From Zasmidium citrigriseum (taxonomy: Eukaryota > Ascomycota > Dothideomycetes > Mycosphaerellales > Mycosphaerellaceae), in assembly GCA_002786025.1 (NCBI GenBank), contig NHNW01000004.1:1054001-1118000 (forward strand): DNA of 64,000 bases. Direction: 5' to 3'. Position numbers and translations under genes: made by a program. Under the pieces are notes generated by a model. It was not told where the DNA came from. It saw only the letters and a program-made list of their open reading frames with translations, and searched no databases. Positions 22,237-32,026 of the stretch are shown one piece after another (within the stretch, counting starts at the first letter, position 1; the number at the start of each line of letters is the position of its first letter).

Positions 22237-22775
22237 ACGGACTACCTCCCAGTCTGAATAGTTCAGTTGAGCGGCGCTGGCGTTGCGGCATGGTCACGAA
22301 GCAGACAGATCAGGGATAACCATGAGAATGTATAGTGTCTTGTTCAATGTAACATATTCTGGACGAGGTCCGCTCACTACGAATGAATCGTCTCACGACT
22401 CGCGCTCTCTCTGTTCCAAACGCTCTCTCGATTTGCCATCGCCAATGTCAGCGGCATAGCCACTACCAATCCGCCCGAAAAAAACCCCCAGAAGAATGCA
22501 ACACAAGCTCCTCGAAAAAATGACCGATCTCACTCCCCCTCCTCCCTCAAGCCATACCTCAAACCCCACGCACCCCAATCCACCTCCACCCCTCTCCCAT
22601 CCAACTCACTCGTCCCCACCAGCAGTCCCGCAGCGAGAAGACCCGGTCCTCGCTCCTCTCGAGGTAGTAGCCGCCCAATGAAGATCAGCCGTCCTCCACC
22701 GGGAAGAGGCCAATCTCCGAGCTGTTGGGGAGCGGGCTCGACGTCGATGCGGTGGATGATCGTCGCGCGAAGGGT
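22237..22775. other. Convergent 3' flanks of NFS1 and the RBR gene
   Basis: 539 bp with no convincing gene. A Pro-rich frame (22496-22681) is compositionally biased and ends within the flank. Confidence 0.5.
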
Positions 22776-24031
22776 CTATCTTCCGGGGATGGAGGCGTGG
22801 GAGAAGGTTATGGAGATGGGGCGGACGAAGATTTGGGGGTGGGCGGGTTGTTGGAGAGGTTCATGCCGGGCTCGTTGGTGGGTGTGTGGGTGTTGGAGGG
22901 CTGCTGGTTGGGCGGGTTGTTGGAGGGGGGAGTGCCGGGCTCGTTGGTGCGTATGCGGATGGACGGTCTGTGGCCCGACGGGAGGCAGGGCTCTCTGACG
23001 CGGCGGTGACGGCGAGAACCACGGATGTCGGGGTGGAGGAGTTTCACCAGGAGGTTGTGGCACTGCTCGCCGGCGTGGTTCGGGGCCACCGATTGGGGGA
23101 ACATTGGCCAGGAGACGACGAAGGCTCAATCTCTCCTCCTCGATCTCCGCGTCCTCGGTGTTTACTCTGCCAACGAACAGCGGGTTGGCCTGTCGTTCAG
23201 CCTCTGGAGGAGCGGAGAGAACGGCGCTGTGCTGGCGGTGCCGGATTAGTTGGCGAAGGCTTTCGGCTGCCAGGGTCATTTCTTCGGACTGTTCTTCCTC
23301 GAACCAGGCATTTGACGCTCCAGGCTGATTGTATCGCGGGCACCTAGCTCCTCCGGACTTGTTCCAGTGCTTTGAGTTGCCTTCAGCTGGTTGCCCACAG
23401 ATGAAGCAGAGGGACTCTCCACAAGCGTGACAGGTGACGTGGTTGCTGCGAGATGTTCGTCAGCTTGGTCAGTCACTCAGAAACGGGGATAGAAGTCTTA
23501 CCAGCCATCCTGCAGTTGGAACTTATTATGGCACTTCGGGCACTTCTGCCAGTCCTTCCCTCTCGTCAACCCCTCGAAATCCTTCTCATCCACCAGCGCC
23601 TCCCGATCACAGCGATGCGGCACCCTTCGATAAACAGCATCCTTGCAGCCCATGCAGACCAATCTATGGCAATCGGAACAGCGGCGCAGCACAGAATGCG
23701 TCGTTCTCTCGCCGAAATAGTGGCCACAGCAGGTCCCATCGGCCTCGCGAGTGCCGCAGTAGACGCGATTTTCCCAGAGAACGTCATATTCTTGCTTCTT
23801 CAGTGCATATTCGTGTACGAGGGTCCTGTCGAGAATGGCACTGTAGTTGTTGATATCGAGGTGGATATGGCCCCAGCTTGGCGGGTAGTTGGACTCATCG
23901 CGGACGGCGTTGGCGAAGATGTCGCTGATGCAGTGGCGACAGACAGGGTCGTTGTCGATGATGAGTATCTCCGTCTCGTGATATGTCTCGCAGCAGGCGC
24001 TGCACTCCTTGAGTGGCGTCGAGTCGGCCAT
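22776..24031 (-). CDS. RING/IBR (RBR-type) zinc protein, probable E3 ubiquitin ligase
   Basis: Exons 23502-24031 and 22776-23445 (56 nt intron, GTAAGA...CTCGCAG) give 399 residues, starting at MADSTPLKECSACCE. RING1-like Cys/His pairs run from residue ~10 to 35. An IBR-like block (about 85-140) has CSDCHRLVCMGC. RING2-like CPKCHNKFQLQDGCNHVTC followed by CGESLCFICG spans the splice junction and includes the Cys in GCNH that serves as the thioester acceptor in RBR ligases. The C-terminal third is Pro/Arg/His-rich with a twice-repeated block built on HTHQRARH-PLQQPA (22,835-22,960). The substrate is unknown. RING1 is loosely spaced, so a non-ligase RBR-like role cannot be excluded. Confidence 0.8.
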
Positions 24032-24471
24032 GGTTGTCGGAGAAAGAATGTGATTGATGATTCTTCGCGAAAGACTGTAGAGAGTGTGATTCTTGCTTTT
24101 GCGATATCGTGAAAGTGTGTTGTTGAGTTGAGACGGAATCAGAAGAAGAAGAGACTGAGGATGTGTGAGGAAGGTCATATGCTGCTGTCGTCGCTGCAGT
24201 GAATAGAAGCACGTGCGAGCACAATAGGAAGCTTCTATCGCGACAATAGGACTTGACAATAACAACCTATATTGTTGGTCTCTCCAGCCCAATGAGATGA
24301 GATGATACGATGGAATCGATGATGTGACCATGCTGGCGACGTCGTGTGGATGATGGAGGGATGAGTGGTGGGTGGTGGTGAGGAGCGAGGCGCTCAGCTG
24401 CAATCGATGAGAAGCGAGAAGCGAACCGATCGCAACCGCGAGACGCTCACAGCACCATCACATGGACTTGA
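24032..24471. other. Upstream region of the RBR gene
   Basis: 440 bp between the RBR start and the stop of the SnoaL-like gene, both on the minus strand. An open frame continues upstream of the RBR start but becomes Ser/His-rich and non-coding in character. Confidence 0.5.
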
Positions 24472-25081
24472 CTACTTCTTCAGCGTCTCATTCAGGCCTT
24501 TCACGTCCCAATAGAAAGGGCGAATCTCGGTGAGCAGGCCTTTCTCGCGATCAACTTTCATGATCTGGCATCTGATCAGCGACGCTCTTCACATGCAAAT
24601 CGCAACCACTCACTTGCAGCAATGGCGCCACCCACTGCTCTCCATTCTTCCTCACTCTCAGCTTCAGCGTCGAAGAGACGATGATAGTATCGCTGCCGCT
24701 CTTCTCGAAAACTTGTGGGTCGACCACATCGAGTCGGTCGAAGTACGAGGCCATATCGTCGGACCATTTCTACGTCGACACTTCAGCTGGTGCTCCTGAT
24801 TCTCCAACATCCTTTTACTTCTCCTTTCTTACCTTGAAGCCCGACTTGCCATGGTACGTCCCACCATACGGCAGGTCTGGTGACTGAACAATCTTGAAGT
24901 CGTCTGAGAGACAGGCTCCCATACCGTTGATGTCTCGCTGTTCTGGTGGCGCGGCCATGTAGATGGTCTCGGCTTCGTAGAACTACATTGACTGTCAGAT
25001 TGTAGTTCTCAATGGCATATAGGGATGTTTTCAGACCTTGGCTAGGATCTCGGCGGGCGTTTTGAGCGGTTTCGAAGCCAT
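24472..25081 (-). CDS. SnoaL/NTF2-like small protein
   Basis: Four exons (25037-25081, 24833-24982, 24614-24769, 24472-24564) encode 147 residues and all junctions keep frame. Exon 1 gives MASKPLKTPAEILAK; the last exon begins IMKVDREKGLL and ends after ETLKK. Introns start GTCTGA, GTAAGA and GTGAGT. The pattern of a helical start, FYEAETIYMAAPPEQRDIN, then a strand series with YGGTYHGKSGFKKW and ITEIRPFYWD-type closing strands, is that of the SnoaL-like cone-shaped fold. Such proteins range from polyketide cyclases to orphan scaffolds, so the activity is unknown. The gene sits about 560 bp from the edge of the duplicated region. Confidence 0.78.
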
Positions 25082-25638
25082 CTCGAACGGTTTCTTCTTT
25101 GTTCAGATCCTCTTCGTATCGTATCAATGCATCTGCATCAAAGGCCAATTTCTTCGATCTAAGTATCCCAACTTGGTCTTGTCACTCGTCATGGCTAGGG
25201 CAATGTCACACAGGGCCATTTGTCAGCGGTGGTGTGTTGAGTGCAGCTCAATGGGCAGAATCAGAGCCTGATCTTCATACATAGTGCGGATAGAACGGGT
25301 ATCTGTCGGAGTAGCTATAGCTCATGTCGGTCTTCCCTATCATCTAATTCGATTTGGCATGCCGTCTACCACTTGCAGCAATTGCTCATTGATGGCTCAT
25401 GGCTACGCTGGCGCCATCTCGTGCTCTGGACATCGTTCAGCCCTATGAATACTGGCCTCATCCGGACTAGGTCCCTGTGCTGAGTCTGTTGGACATGTAA
25501 CGTCGGTGTAAGAGCACAACGTTGCGTGCGTGATGGAAGAGTACGCGTGGTTCAAGCTTGCCTTGGGGCTGCAAGTCGGAGCTCTTCTGCCGATTGTGGG
25601 TCCGCAATTCCGCAATCATATTGCAATTTTTCGTTGCG
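25082..25638. other. Left flank of the tandem array
   Basis: 557 bp without a convincing gene. The last ~20 bases before 25,639 still resemble the sequence just left of the third repeat copy (49,485-49,503), so the repeat may begin slightly earlier than given. Confidence 0.5.
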
Positions 25639-25699
25639 GTCTTCAACAAATCACATCACAAGTTGGTGTGCAGGGTCTTATACCCAATAAAGAACGGCC
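25639..25699 (+). repeat. Direct repeat R1 (left edge of unit A)
   Basis: 61 bp matching R3 at 56 of 61 positions with no gaps. The last 32 bases are identical and include TCTTATACCCAATAAAGAAC followed by GGCC. It marks the left boundary of the first ~12 kb unit. Confidence 0.85.
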
Positions 25700-25899
25700 A
25701 AGTCCCTACCGAGTCTAAGACAAAATAAGATATAAGACATGCGTCTAGAGGCATTCGGGGTTGCGGGGGAGGCGGTGGGGAAGGATTTTGACTGAGGTGA
25801 ATCTGCCGAGTCTCGCGAGTCATCAAGTCTTCCGTACCATTCCCTACATCTTCGCTATCTTCGAAAATCTTCCTCTTGTTAGCCCTCTTATCTCTGTCT

Positions 25900-27009
25900 T
25901 CAGTCGATGTCCATATTGCTGCTGTTCTCTGCTTCTTCTGCTTTGTCCTCATGATCATCGCCAAGATCTTCCTCAACCTCATGTCCGCTCGAAGGACGAT
26001 GGGCATTTGCGCCTCGCTTCTTCCGCTCTCCATACCTCGTGGGAGGACCACTCTTTAGCTCCTTCTCTCCCTCAACTGAGATGCCCAATGGCATCCCACC
26101 TACATGGTCTGTATTCTCTGGTCGTGGCTGAACATAGTCAGTCAGTTCCTGAGATGTCAGCGTGGCTTTGACGCGGCCATCCCTGCAACGTGCGACGACC
26201 TCGCCGTACAGAAGTTGGAGTGAAGAAGTAGACCATAGTTGTCGGCAGCCTTCCTTCAAGACCGAAGTTAGGATTTCGATACGTTTTTCTGGCTCCACTC
26301 CTCCTCGGACGCGCTTCTTCCGGCCCCAAAGACGTTCCGCCTCGGCCGTACTCGTGAGCATGAAGGAGTCGGAATTTGTTATTAGGAGGAGAGACGCAAT
26401 CGGTGTGACATACACACGATTAGTATTGTGGGTCGCAAGTTGTATGGCGAAAAGAGGCGTCGAAGCGTGAGGAGAATTCATGATGCCATTGCATCGAAGA
26501 TATCTACCTCTGTGCGTAGTGTCGAAGAAGCCATGCTGTTCCGGTTGGTCCCACTTGAAGTCCATGAATACAATGGACGGATACTGTGATCTTGTGACGG
26601 TTAGCAAGATTCAAGTTCAGCGTGATGAGGAATATTACCCTGGAGCAACTGGAACACGACCTTTGGGGATAAGTTCTTCACTAGCCGAAGACTTCCACGT
26701 ATCTCTCGAAGGGAGATAGAAAAAGAAGCCCCTTCCGCTCGCTACTGCGACTTCGTTCAATCCCATGACAAGAACTTCGTTCTTTGGAAGCTCCCGCTTC
26801 ACGCCTCGACTGTTCCTATCGATGAAGACCTGGCTTAGTTGTTCTGCCGCATCATCCTTCCAGAAGAGCCGTCGAGAAGTCGGAAGGGTGCGGAGGGTCT
26901 GTGGTCCCTAGTGGTTTTCGCTAGCACGAGCTTTCTTCCCACGAGGTTGAGATGTTGGCTCCGGTGGCGTGTTATCTAGGACTTGATCGCGCTTTCGTTT
27001 TGGTGCCAT
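25900..27009 (-). pseudogene. Unit gene A1: basic nuclear-type unknown protein, one nonsense codon
   Basis: Two exons (26639-27009 and 25900-26590) give 353 codons. The 48 nt intron has a TTGCTAACC branch and ends CACAAG; the acceptor six bases further on would break the frame. The start MAPKRKRDQVL and QPRGKKAR look like nuclear localisation signals. TAG at 26908-26910 (codon 34) interrupts the frame and could come from CAG or TGG by one RIP-type change. Conserved blocks shared with unit B include RLFWKDD, QVFIDRNSRGVKRELPKN and GRGFFFYLPSRDT. The C terminus is acidic. No known domain is recognised. Confidence 0.6.
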
Positions 27010-27220
27010 AGCTGCATGGAACTCCTGTATCTGCACGGTGGTCTACGTTGAGTAAAAGTCAAGTGTCGGCTTCAAAGCTATCTAGGTATGAGCAAACAGC
27101 AAGTAAGGACCCGGCCGGCTGCCGTTTGCACTCGTTAAAGCTGTTCTGGCGACCAAGAAATACACATCCACCGTTTACTTGCGGCCATTTCACAGACACA
27201 ACAGCGCGAATGCAGCAACG

Positions 27221-27712
27221 ATGAACGCGGACAAGATGCAAGAGCTCACTATCCTAATGGGCAGCCAAAAATGCCCAGATTGGGGAACTCGCGTGCAGCA
27301 TATCTGTGAGGAATTGTGGGCAGCATTCGAGACGTTCGACGACAAGACCGCGGGCAATGAAGTCACGAACTCCTTATGCAAGCTTCTACAGAATGAAGAT
27401 GCGTTTCAACTCGCAAGACTTGTGATTATGGAGCTTCGAGGACCGCTCGACGAGAAGAACAAGAATGCCTACCGACAGCAGGTCCTGGATTCCACTTAGA
27501 AGATCCGCGCCGAATACACACAGCAAGAGGCTGCCACACAGAGTTCTTTTAATGACTCGTTGTATGCAGCAGAAAAGAACATCTTCGTGGAGGCAGACAT
27601 TGATCGGGCTCGCATACTGCTCCACGACGACGGTGTTAGCGACGCAGAGCTTCGCGAATGGCTTACGAAGCGACCTCGTGCGAAGAAGGATGCTGCGGTT
27701 GAAGAGGAATGA
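27221..27712 (+). pseudogene. Unit gene A2: small unknown protein with one nonsense codon
   Basis: 163 codons from Met 27221 to TGA 27712, interrupted by TAG at 27497-27499. The corresponding codon in B2 encodes Tyr, so the stop is specific to A. The C-terminal half is strongly conserved between copies (FVEADIDRARILLHDDGVS, LREWLTKRPRAKK). A stretch near residue 12 (GSQKCPDWGTR) also survives in RIP-mutated form in B. The product would be helical with a basic tail. Its end overlaps the end of A3 on the other strand by about 50 bp. The function is unknown. Confidence 0.55.
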
Positions 27713-28478
27713 GCTGGGTAGTCTCGTCGGCACCAACCAGGCAGCATGACTCCAGTATGTGGCCAATGTAAGCCTGGGATGATCTTCGAATCAACGACTG
27801 ACCATTCCGGCCCAGAACTTGGGTGAATTCGTTCAGCTTCGGCAATATCTCTACCTTGCCACGGCGGTCGATCTGAGTGCTTCTTCTTCTTTTGGGATTC
27901 GAGTGCAAGGGCATTGACGGACGACGCTTGCGGGGGATGCTAGTAATGGGTCCTGGCAGGGCGGTCGAGTTTGCATACTGCTCTATCAAATTTGAAAATT
28001 GGCGCAGATTAGCAATCATGACCTCAAACTTGTAGCATCGTTCGAGCCCGAATTCGATCAAAGTCCCGTCGACAATGGCCGTTCCGTTGGTCCCGTTCGT
28101 CTTTGCGTTGTCACAAGAGTCTCGCACCCTGCAGCCTTGTCCGGAGGTGTCGAGAAGTACCAATTGACGCTTTTCGGGGTCGATCTTGATGGTCAAGTGG
28201 AAAGCGTTTGCGTATTTGCTAGCGCATCGAAGGGTGTTGGTTCTCAGAGATCCAATGGTGAAGCAACGGCAGCCCTGGAGTGCGGCGAAGTCCATCTTTG
28301 CAAAATGTCGAAGAGATCCAGGTGCGAATCGTGGAAATGCTGTATATCTTATTGATGTTGGATCCACCAACCTCATCCTATTCGCTCGAAGTTTCAACAT
28401 GTTGACGGCATCTTTAGATCGCGGGATTAGGATTGCAAAGGGATCCGACCGGCGCGGCCGTGACTCCTCAGTCAACAT
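27663..28478 (-). CDS. Unit gene A3: unknown protein with FHA-like core
   Basis: 271 residues, uninterrupted. The region from about residue 72 to 155 reads like a forkhead-associated fold: IGSLRTNTL (the turn that contacts phosphothreonine), a strand pair ending in RQLVLLDTSGQGCRV, then TNGTAIVDGTLIEFG, recalling the family's NGT...L..GD.I..G pattern. FHA domains bind phosphothreonine peptides. The N-terminal part (RRSDPFAILIPRSKDAVNML) is well conserved in B3; the C-terminal third is basic and diverged. FHA assignment is by pattern only, and the SxxH motif usual in FHA is not seen. Confidence 0.55.
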   Translation of the reverse strand: MLTEESRPRRSDPFAILIPRSKDAVNMLKLRANRMRLVDPTSIRYTAFPRFAPGSLRHFAKMDFAALQGCRCFTIGSLRTNTLRCASKYANAFHLTIKIDPEKRQLVLLDTSGQGCRVRDSCDNAKTNGTNGTAIVDGTLIEFGLERCYKFEVMIANLRQFSNLIEQYANSTALPGPITSIPRKRRPSMPLHSNPKRRRSTQIDRRGKVEILPKLNEFTQVLGRNGQSLIRRSSQAYIGHILESCCLVGADETTQLIPLQPQHPSSHEVAS

Positions 28479-29435
28479 CTTTGTGGGACTCGACGAGGGG
28501 GTGTATTTTGGGAGAAACGAACTGGCGACGTTCCTCTTGGTTCTTTATCGATTCCTCACTCACGCGCGCGTACTTTCCGCCAAAGACTGTGGCACTGAGA
28601 CACGAAAGTACTATCGAGACTGATTCAGTGTCGAAAACAGGGTGTCAACGCCATCGTTGTCTCACGCCCCTGGTTTCTTTGTGTACTCGGGCCATCCGTC
28701 TCAGGCTTAACAGCAGTGTAAGACCTTGAAGACATCTAATACGATCATCAGCGAGCAACAACGTCCGATGGCTTCCCTTCTCCACTCGCCTTGCCTCAGA
28801 AGCGGTCATCCGTACGCCTGCAGTACATCAAACCAAACTCAGATCTAAGGGGACGCCCAGTGATCAAGAGACCGCAAGCACCCCCCTCCCCAGCCATGCG
28901 GACGCCGCGAATCAAAGACCTGCGGTCATCATGTTCTTCCAGCATCATCTCAATCAAGATTCCGCGGCACAGGGCACACGATGCAGACACCCAACATAAT
29001 CAAGACGACCAGGACGCCAGCGAGCATACGATCACACAGACAAACAGAACAAAAACGCCATCAAATGCAAAAGTTCGGACATTCAAAAGAAATCATCGAC
29101 AGGACGACAAAACGCCGGTTTTGAGCACAAAATACGCTCGTCAGAGACCCACCAAAGCTTTTGAGTACTGGACTGGACATCGAAACCAGCACTATTTGAG
29201 GATCCGTGCGAATCAGGAGTCTCAGCAACCACGCATGTGCATTTCACCGGGCTTCTCAAAGTCCACTACAGTGGCTTTTCGACTTGAGACACGATTCACA
29301 CCCAGGTGGCCATCCACGCTACACGAACGAGCGTTGTGACCAACAAAGTCACGGGCCAAGGACTCCCAACGACAACAGATGCGACATGTGAACAAAAAGC
29401 CAGCACACCACTTGAGTGGTCCGCTGGCTTCCGAA

Positions 29436-29460
29436 ACGAAAAGATACCCGGGTAGTCTTT
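29436..29460 (+). repeat. 25 bp motif with TACCCGGGTA core, copy 1
   Basis: Reads ACGAAAAGATACCCGGGTAG then TCTTT. Matches copies at 29571-29595 and 41029-41053; the ten-base core is a perfect palindrome. Confidence 0.7.
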
Positions 29461-29570
29461 CACCATGCATGACTCCTGGGCGACCCTCCACCTATCTCAA
29501 CGAAAATCAAACCCCCGGCATTCGAATCAAGTTGCCAGCAGATCCCTTTAGTGCTCTGCCGATTTCAAGG

Positions 29571-29595
29571 ACGAAAACATACCCGGATAGTCTTT
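29571..29595 (+). repeat. 25 bp palindrome-centred motif, copy 2
   Basis: Differs from copy 1 at two positions (GAAAACAT..., CCCGGATA), breaking the perfect palindrome by one base. Confidence 0.7.
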
Positions 29596-30029
29596 GGCAA
29601 AGTTGAACTCATCCACGGCCGCTGTGGCAATCTGATATCACGCCTTGATCCGCAAGTTTGGAATCCTTCAGCAATTGATTATGTCAAAATCAAGTGCTTG
29701 GTCAAGTGTCAACCAAAGAAGCACAAGACGCCGGCTTTGGCACAACATCGTACGGACGGCACAGCAGAAATTCAGTTTGGAGATGTATGGAGGGGGATTG
29801 AATGTGAACCAGAAATTTGCTTGACCAGAAATGCACGGCAGGAAAACTTTGTAGCTAGATTGGAGGAAGTATGGCTTTCGTTGGAGGGATCTTGGGCTGA
29901 GGATGAAAGCTGGTGGCAATGCAGCGTCGCGAACTGCTTGCGTGATAACACCAGTCTCGTGACGATGGGTCGCAACCTCATCATGAGACGGTGGTATCTC
30001 ACCAGCAGACATTCAAAGCCTCAAGAAGT

Positions 30030-30070
30030 GGAACAGCTGCCACGGACTGATCACCCGTGGCAGCTGTTCC
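30030..30070. repeat. Perfect 16 bp hairpin with 9 nt loop
   Basis: Left arm GGAACAGCTGCCACGG (30030-30045), loop of 9 nt, exact reverse complement at 30055-30070. It lies in the unit A spacer, 300 bp upstream of A5. No counterpart is seen in unit B. Confidence 0.8.
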
Positions 30071-30383
30071 CATCGGTTGCTTTCATCGAAATAGACTTAT
30101 GCATAACAAAGAAAAGGCCGTGTTGTATTTATTGACATCCATTGCGCGTCTCACATGAGGTCTCACGAGAGACATGCCAAGGATAGGTATGGCCCCTTTC
30201 TCTGGAGGTCCGAGTCTTGTTGGGCTCCATGGTGTTACAGTCGAAGGCGGTATACGTATTGCTGCGGCTTTCCGTCTGCCATTGCAAACGAGCACACCGC
30301 AAAAGGACTACTTCTCAGCTGGCTGAACCTGAATCAAGGCCGAAATTCGTTGGTTGCGGACCTGTGCTCGTCGACAATCCAAA

Positions 30384-31770
30384 ATGGTCAGGCCGGCCGG
30401 TGACGATGATACCGAGTATGTGGATGAGAATGTCGAGGTTTTGAGCGACTCATACAACGAGGAAGAACAAGAAATCCACAAATTGAAGCGCACCTCGAAG
30501 AAAGACAAAGCCAGTCGCCGGAAAGCTGCTGTTGCGAGGACGACTCAAGAGACTCGCGCCGATAGCCCAGATGACGAAGAAGATGACTTGCCTCAGAAGG
30601 ACGGCCTAACAACAGACCAGGCCAAGATGTTGTGGAAGAAGGGCGAATCGGACTGGAAGACGCACTTCCCTCAACTGGAATCCTCCGTGACGTTCGAGGA
30701 CATGGAGTGGATGTTCCAGACCTAGCAGGGCACGCAGATGAACAGATCCAGCGAGAAGGGGAGGGAGAAGATGCCACTCGGTCCACTGTTTGCATTGTCT
30801 ATCAACGACATTGCACGCGGTTAGGAGATCTTAAGAGGTAAGCACAGCATTGTCTAAGCCTAAGCAGAATTGACAATTCTCTACAGGCAGCATGCGCCAT
30901 TCTTGGCCGCTGCAGACGCTCCATGCTAGAGCAACGCCGCGTCCCGCTAACATCCTGTATGATCTTCCTATCTACTTCGCGGACACAGAATAGTTAGCAA
31001 AGAGACTAGAAGAGTATAAGAAGTACAACCCCCTCGAAAGATTGCAAGTAAGCTCTATGTTAAGCAGCTAGCATTAGAAGAGGTGAGTCTGCTTGGGTCT
31101 TCCGCGAATAGAGTACTAACAGTTTCAAAGGTCGGCTGAGCTAGTCACAAGAATCCGTATACTCGTGGCGGATAACAGCCGTAAGGGTGGTAAGATCTAG
31201 CGATTCGAATTCTTACTCTCTAGATCGTCGAAAGAAGACGCCTTAATGTTCTAGAAGAAGACTATCTTCGTACTACTAATGTAGGGCGAGCTTTATTGTG
31301 TTATAGCCGAAGATATCTTCGAATCCGAGAAGCGCCCTGCTTCGAAAGTAGACCGTACGACTATTAATCGCTACGTCGACAAGTTCGAGAGCTAGGTAGG
31401 CGGGCTAGTTATAATCTATTAGACATTCGATAAGAAAGCCTAAGTCCTTCGTTTTAACTAGATACTAACGCCTCGTTCGAGGTAGTACACGAAGTAGATA
31501 GAGGATAGGGTAGTTAGGCGTATTAGAGATAGGAGCCTCGGACAGACAATATATAACCAGCTTATTAACATGTATACGCGAGGTAGGAAAGAAAACGATA
31601 GCGTTGTTCGAGAGTAGGCGGACCACTTCGACCGGGATATAGCTAGCGCGTAGAGAGTAACGTACGGACTTAAGACTACTTAGCACTTACCTCGTCTTAC
31701 TCTATATATAGAAACTACGTACTCCTTCAACTCCTCTAGCGTGAAACGATAAAATTAATTATGTCGCTTC
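30384..31770 (+). pseudogene. Unit gene A5: unknown charged protein, 3' part RIP-mutated
   Basis: Begins MVRPAGDDDTEYVDE, with an acidic then Lys-rich N terminus, followed by the block QKDGLTTDQAKMLWKKGE, which is near-identical in B5. A TAG (30723-30725) stops the frame just after SVTFEDMEW. The next exon, after an intron ending CTCTACAG near 30886, continues the similarity (RHSWPLQTLHARATPRPAN). From about 31,190 the frame survives only if many TAG/TAA codons are taken as mutated Trp or Gln, the signature of RIP; the homology with B5 then runs to about 31,770. The family is not recognised. Confidence 0.55.
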
Positions 31771-32026
31771 GCCCTCTATCTTAAACTTCCTCGATTAATC
31801 GCTAATAGCGTCTATACGGATCGCGCTACCGTCGTTAAAATGCTAGGCTTACTAGTACGTATAAATTCGGCGGCATGCGTTCTTACGTTAGATAGGGTAG
31901 CGGTAATACGTATTAGAGGCCTATAAGACGCTCTTAGTTAGGGTGCTAGGCTTAACATTAAATTGCAATAAAAGCGGTCTCTCGAACTTCTACTCTCTTT
32001 ACACCTAGACGTCCTTACTCTCTACG

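Larger units (their letters stand above)
28479..30383. other. Unit A spacer, mostly unexplained
   Basis: About 1.9 kb between A3 and A5. Open frames (28791-29339 and 29551-30135, plus strand) have no recognisable domain. The second resembles a stretch of unit B near 41,546-41,720 (the shared run around TGGGCAACGCAG / TGGCAATGCAG) and may be a remnant fourth gene. It contains two copies of the 25 bp palindrome-centred motif and one long perfect hairpin, listed separately. Confidence 0.4.

Noticed and set aside
24783..25148. Longer N-terminal exon for the SnoaL-like gene (ending ARRDPSQG)
   Set aside because: It has no ATG in frame. An alternative frame starting at Met 25081 splices cleanly into the next exon and gives the expected N terminus.
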